From contig JAKSOX010000107.1 in NCBI GenBank assembly GCA_024405335.1, forward strand, positions 1 to 6,913: a DNA stretch of 6,913 nt, written 5' to 3'. Below the pieces are notes generated by a model that was given only the letters and a program-made list of their open reading frames with translations, was not told the DNA's origin and ran no database searches. Positions within the stretch are counted from its first letter, which is position 1. Each line of letters starts with the position of its first letter. The position numbers were made by a program, and so were the translations under genes. Positions 4,870 to 6,913 of the stretch are shown in pieces. Source of the stretch: Kiritimatiellia bacterium. GTDB taxonomy: Bacteria > Verrucomicrobiota > Kiritimatiellia > RFP12 > UBA1067.

Positions 4870-6012
4870 ATGGCCGAAAAGAACGTCAAGAACATCCTCG
4901 TCGCGATCCCGACCGGCGACTACGCCGAACGGCTGAAGCTGAACGGCGTCCTGGAATACGCCCGCGACAAGGCGGGGGCCCGATGGAACCTCAGGCTCTG
5001 CGTCGGCGGAGCGATACGCCTGCCGATTCCGGACGACGTCCGCGCCGACGGCGTCATCGCGTACGTGCAGAACGAACGGGATCGCGCCCGGCTGCTCGCG
5101 CTGGGACGCCCCGTCGTGCTCATCGAGGACCTCGCCGAACCGCGTTGCCGCTCCCGGCGCAAAAACGTCGCCGCCATCGTCTGCGACCACGTCGCCGAGG
5201 GGCGAACCGCCGCCGAATATTTCCTCGCCCGAAGATACGCCCACTTCGCCTTCGTCGGAACCGAGCCGCAGGTTTCCTGGAGCGAACTCAGGCGCCGGGG
5301 ATACTCCGCCGAACTCAAGAAGCACGGGCGCGGCTGCAGCGTTTTCCCTCCCGGCGGCGATCTCCCCGCGTGGCTGCAGGCACTTCCCAAACCTTGCGCG
5401 GTCTTCGCCGCCCGCGACTTGCGCGCAAGGGAGGTTCTGGACGCCGCCGAAGAGATCGGCGCCGCCGTGCCGCAGGAGCTCGCCGTCCTGGGCGTCGACG
5501 ACGACGAAATGCTGTGCACCACTGCCCGGCCAAGTCTTTCGAGCATTCCCTCCTTCGACCGCTCGCTCGGCTACGCGGCGGGACGGACGCTCAACGCCAT
5601 CATGACCGGGAAGTCCTCCGGCGGACAGATCCGCACGCGGCACTCGGTCGTGGTCACCCGCCAATCCACCGAAACCGACGCCGTCGACGACCCGTTCGTC
5701 AGGCAGGCGCTGAATTGGTGCCGGGCGCATCTCGACCAAAGCGCGGACGTCCGGACGATCGCCGCCGGAATCGGCTATTCCGCCCCCGCCCTGCAGCAGA
5801 GGTTCAAGCGTTCGCTCGGAACGACCGTCAGCGAAACCATGCGCCATCTGCGCCTTTCGGCCGCCAAAGACCTGCTGACCGGGACCCGTCTTTCCGTCGA
5901 GGAAATCGCCCGCAGATGCGGATTCTCCTGCACGTCCCATCTCGCCATGCGCCTCCGCGAAGCCGACGGCCTCACGCCGCTCGCCTACCGCAGACAAAAC
6001 GCGGACGCATGA
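4870..6012 (+). CDS. XylR-like transcription regulator: LacI-type sensor plus AraC DNA-binding domain
   Basis: A 380-residue cytoplasmic regulator. Residues about 7-265 form a periplasmic-binding-protein-like sensor as in LacI/GalR proteins: NILVAIP at the start, GVIAYVQNERDRARLL, AEYFLARRYAHFAFVG around 115-130, and LAVLGVDDDEMLCTTARPSL at 204-223. The VVVTRQSTE linker at 260-268 is like that of XylR. Residues about 277-376 are an AraC-type domain with two helix-turn-helix units: VRTIAAGIGYSAPALQQRFK at 294-313 and LSVEEIARRCGFSCTSHLAM at 341-360, then the family ending LTPLAYRR. This N- and C-terminal pairing is that of E. coli XylR, which senses xylose; the ligand here is unknown, so I assign no gene symbol. 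It is divergent from the exported-protein operon and probably activates it in response to a sugar. The ATG at 4870 is chosen over one at 4726 because the longer frame runs through both promoters. Confidence 0.9.
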   Translation: MAEKNVKNILVAIPTGDYAERLKLNGVLEYARDKAGARWNLRLCVGGAIRLPIPDDVRADGVIAYVQNERDRARLLALGRPVVLIEDLAEPRCRSRRKNVAAIVCDHVAEGRTAAEYFLARRYAHFAFVGTEPQVSWSELRRRGYSAELKKHGRGCSVFPPGGDLPAWLQALPKPCAVFAARDLRAREVLDAAEEIGAAVPQELAVLGVDDDEMLCTTARPSLSSIPSFDRSLGYAAGRTLNAIMTGKSSGGQIRTRHSVVVTRQSTETDAVDDPFVRQALNWCRAHLDQSADVRTIAAGIGYSAPALQQRFKRSLGTTVSETMRHLRLSAAKDLLTGTRLSVEEIARRCGFSCTSHLAMRLREADGLTPLAYRRQNADA

Positions 6013-6058
6013 ACCGCGGCCCCGTTCCCGAAAATCGCAAAACGGCGGCCCGCACAAG

Positions 6059-6101
6059 TTCAAAAAATATAAAACAGGTCACCTGTTTTATATTTTTTGA
6101 A
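6059..6101. terminator. Perfect 43-bp palindrome, probable bidirectional terminator
   Basis: Two 21-base arms (6059-6079 and 6081-6101) are perfect inverse complements around a single C. The core is ACAGGT-C-ACCTGT, flanked by an A-tract on the left and a T-tract on the right (TTTTATATTTTTT), so RNA from either strand gives a hairpin followed by U residues. It lies 46 bases after the regulator's stop codon. Further out, CGGCGGC at 6043-6049 can pair with GCCGCCG at 6112-6118. The paired part is much more AT-rich than usual terminators, so an operator is an alternative. Confidence 0.6.
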
Positions 6102-6134
6102 ACTCCATTTTGCCGCCGCCCGCGAAAAGGGCCC

Positions 6135-6163
6135 TTCACATGGCCGCGCGGACGTGGTATACT
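6135..6163 (+). promoter_or_regulatory. Promoter of the right-edge gene
   Basis: TTCACA (5 of 6 to TTGACA) at 6135-6140 and TATACT (5 of 6 to TATAAT) at 6158-6163 are separated by 17 bases. Transcription should start near 6170. The stretch GGTATACTCTGCGGC matches the regulator's GGTATAATCCGCGGC at 13 of 15 positions. A palindrome AAGGGCCCTT (6127-6136) abuts the -35 element. Confidence 0.65.
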
Positions 6164-6169
6164 CTGCGG

Positions 6170-6388
6170 CGTTTTCGGGAGGCCTCGGCCGACCGGACCG
6201 GCGGCGGGCTTCAGTCGCCGGAACGCACGGTGGACACGCGCGGTTCAAAGCGGCGAAACGCCGCCACCATCTTTTTGATCCACCCGAGGCGCAACACGGG
6301 CATTTCACGACAACGCCACACGTTGCCGCCGGTTGCGCACTCTCTTTCCGAAAGTCCCTTCGGCGGCAAAAGCACGAAAGGGAAACAC
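6170..6388 (+). other. Long structured leader of the right-edge gene
   Basis: About 218 bases separate the predicted transcription start from the ATG at 6389. Three inverted repeats are visible: CCGGCG/CGCCGG at 6198-6203 and 6216-6221; GCGGCG-AAA-CGCCGC at 6250-6264, followed after seven bases by TTTTT (6272-6276); and TTGCCGCCG/CGGCGGCAA at 6323-6331 and 6361-6369, just upstream of the ribosome binding site. I cannot match it to a known riboswitch class. The plus frame is open but arginine-rich, and I do not think it is coding. Confidence 0.35.
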
Positions 6389-6913
6389 ATGGATTTGAAC
6401 GACCAGCCCGTCCGGTTCTTCATGCCGGACGGCTTCACGGAGGAAGACCTCCACGCCCCGGAATACTCCGGGCCGCTCCTCGCCGCCGCCGCGCCGATGG
6501 CGGACCACGCGCGCAAACTCGCCGCCGACATGGACGAACCGGACTTCGACCCGAGCACCCGCTTCGACACCACCCTCAACGGCGCGTTCACCATGATCGA
6601 CGACTTCTTCGAAACGCTCGTCGGCTACGCCCAGGGGCGCGTGCCCGCGTTCGCTGCGGACGCCCTCGTGTCCGCGACGAACGCGCTCGTCGAAAAGCAG
6701 CAGCGGCGATTCGGCGACGTCTGCGCCGCCGAAATCAACGCCGTGGGCCAGGCGTTCCGCAAGAGCCACCTGCTCTGGTCGCGCCGCACCCCGACGCCGA
6801 GGAAGCCGCGCGGCGTGTACGTGCGCCTGCTTTTCAAGTCCAAGGAGGAAATCGTCGACGCGATCGGCGATCTCGCCTGCGCCTTCGCGAAACACCAGGC
6901 GCGGAAACCGCCG
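6389..6913 (+). CDS. Unrecognised cytoplasmic protein, incomplete at right edge
   Basis: The frame is open for 175 codons from ATG 6389 to the window end, so the C-terminus is missing. It begins MDLNDQPVRFFMPDGFTEED and has no signal peptide or membrane segment. The visible part is mostly helical: DHARKLAADM at about 39-48, DTTLNGAFTMIDDFFETLVGYA at about 60-81, and ADALVSATNALVEKQQRRFGD at about 90-110, possibly a coiled coil. A basic, proline-rich stretch (RRTPTPRKPRG, about 131-141) follows, then YVRLLFKSKEEIVDAIGDL. I know no family with this pattern. The start is supported by AAAGGG six bases upstream, in the same GAAAGGGAAAC context as the operon's first gene. An in-frame ATG at 6140 lies upstream of the promoter's -10 element and gives an arginine-rich extension, so I reject it. 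Confidence 0.75.
   Translation, partial: MDLNDQPVRFFMPDGFTEEDLHAPEYSGPLLAAAAPMADHARKLAADMDEPDFDPSTRFDTTLNGAFTMIDDFFETLVGYAQGRVPAFAADALVSATNALVEKQQRRFGDVCAAEINAVGQAFRKSHLLWSRRTPTPRKPRGVYVRLLFKSKEEIVDAIGDLACAFAKHQARKPP

Noticed and set aside
4408..6063. Minus-strand open frame of 551 codons opposite the regulator
   Set aside because: It crosses the divergent promoter region and covers the well-supported regulator on the other strand; no family features.
6140..6388. In-frame upstream start (ATG 6140) for the right-edge gene
   Set aside because: It overlaps the promoter (-10 at 6158-6163), has no ribosome binding site, and encodes an arginine-rich, non-protein-like stretch.

Overview
The window is high-GC bacterial DNA. 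It carries a three-gene operon for exported proteins on the minus strand, a divergent sugar-type transcription regulator on the plus strand, and the start of an unrecognised gene running off the right edge. An exported SUMF1-fold protein, an AraC-family regulator with a LacI-type sensor domain and the intergenic repeat style suggest the PVC superphylum, most likely Kiritimatiellota. This assignment is inference from gene content; no marker gene is present.

Left, 1-537: no intact gene. There is an ambiguous coding-like edge (1-112), three short-repeat blocks (113-150, 184-245, 275-310), a probable remnant of a REP-associated transposase (344-427, minus) and an 11-bp direct repeat (435-459). 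It looks like a site of repeat insertion and gene decay.

Centre, 4726 down to 538 (minus): operon order is a SUMF1-fold exported protein (3437-4726), an exported beta-rich protein with an apparent internal duplication (2115-3440, joined by a 4-base ATGA overlap) and an exported helical protein probably of the six-hairpin carbohydrate-active class (538-2085, 29 bases downstream with a strong Shine-Dalgarno). All three begin with signal peptides, so they probably act together outside the cytoplasm, plausibly on a polysaccharide or surface glycan. No transporter is in the window.

Intergenic 4727-4869: divergent promoters flank a tandem 16-bp direct repeat with 23-bp spacing. The repeat overlaps the -35 position of the operon promoter, where an AraC-type activator would bind. 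The regulator (4870-6012) appears to be transcribed from a promoter so close to its ATG that its mRNA would be leaderless.

Right, 6013-6913: a perfect 43-bp AT-rich palindrome, probably a terminator, is followed by a well-formed promoter, a structured leader of about 218 bases and an incomplete CDS from 6389 of unknown function. The most notable material is the regulatory architecture at 4727-4869 and the unusual secreted trio it seems to control.
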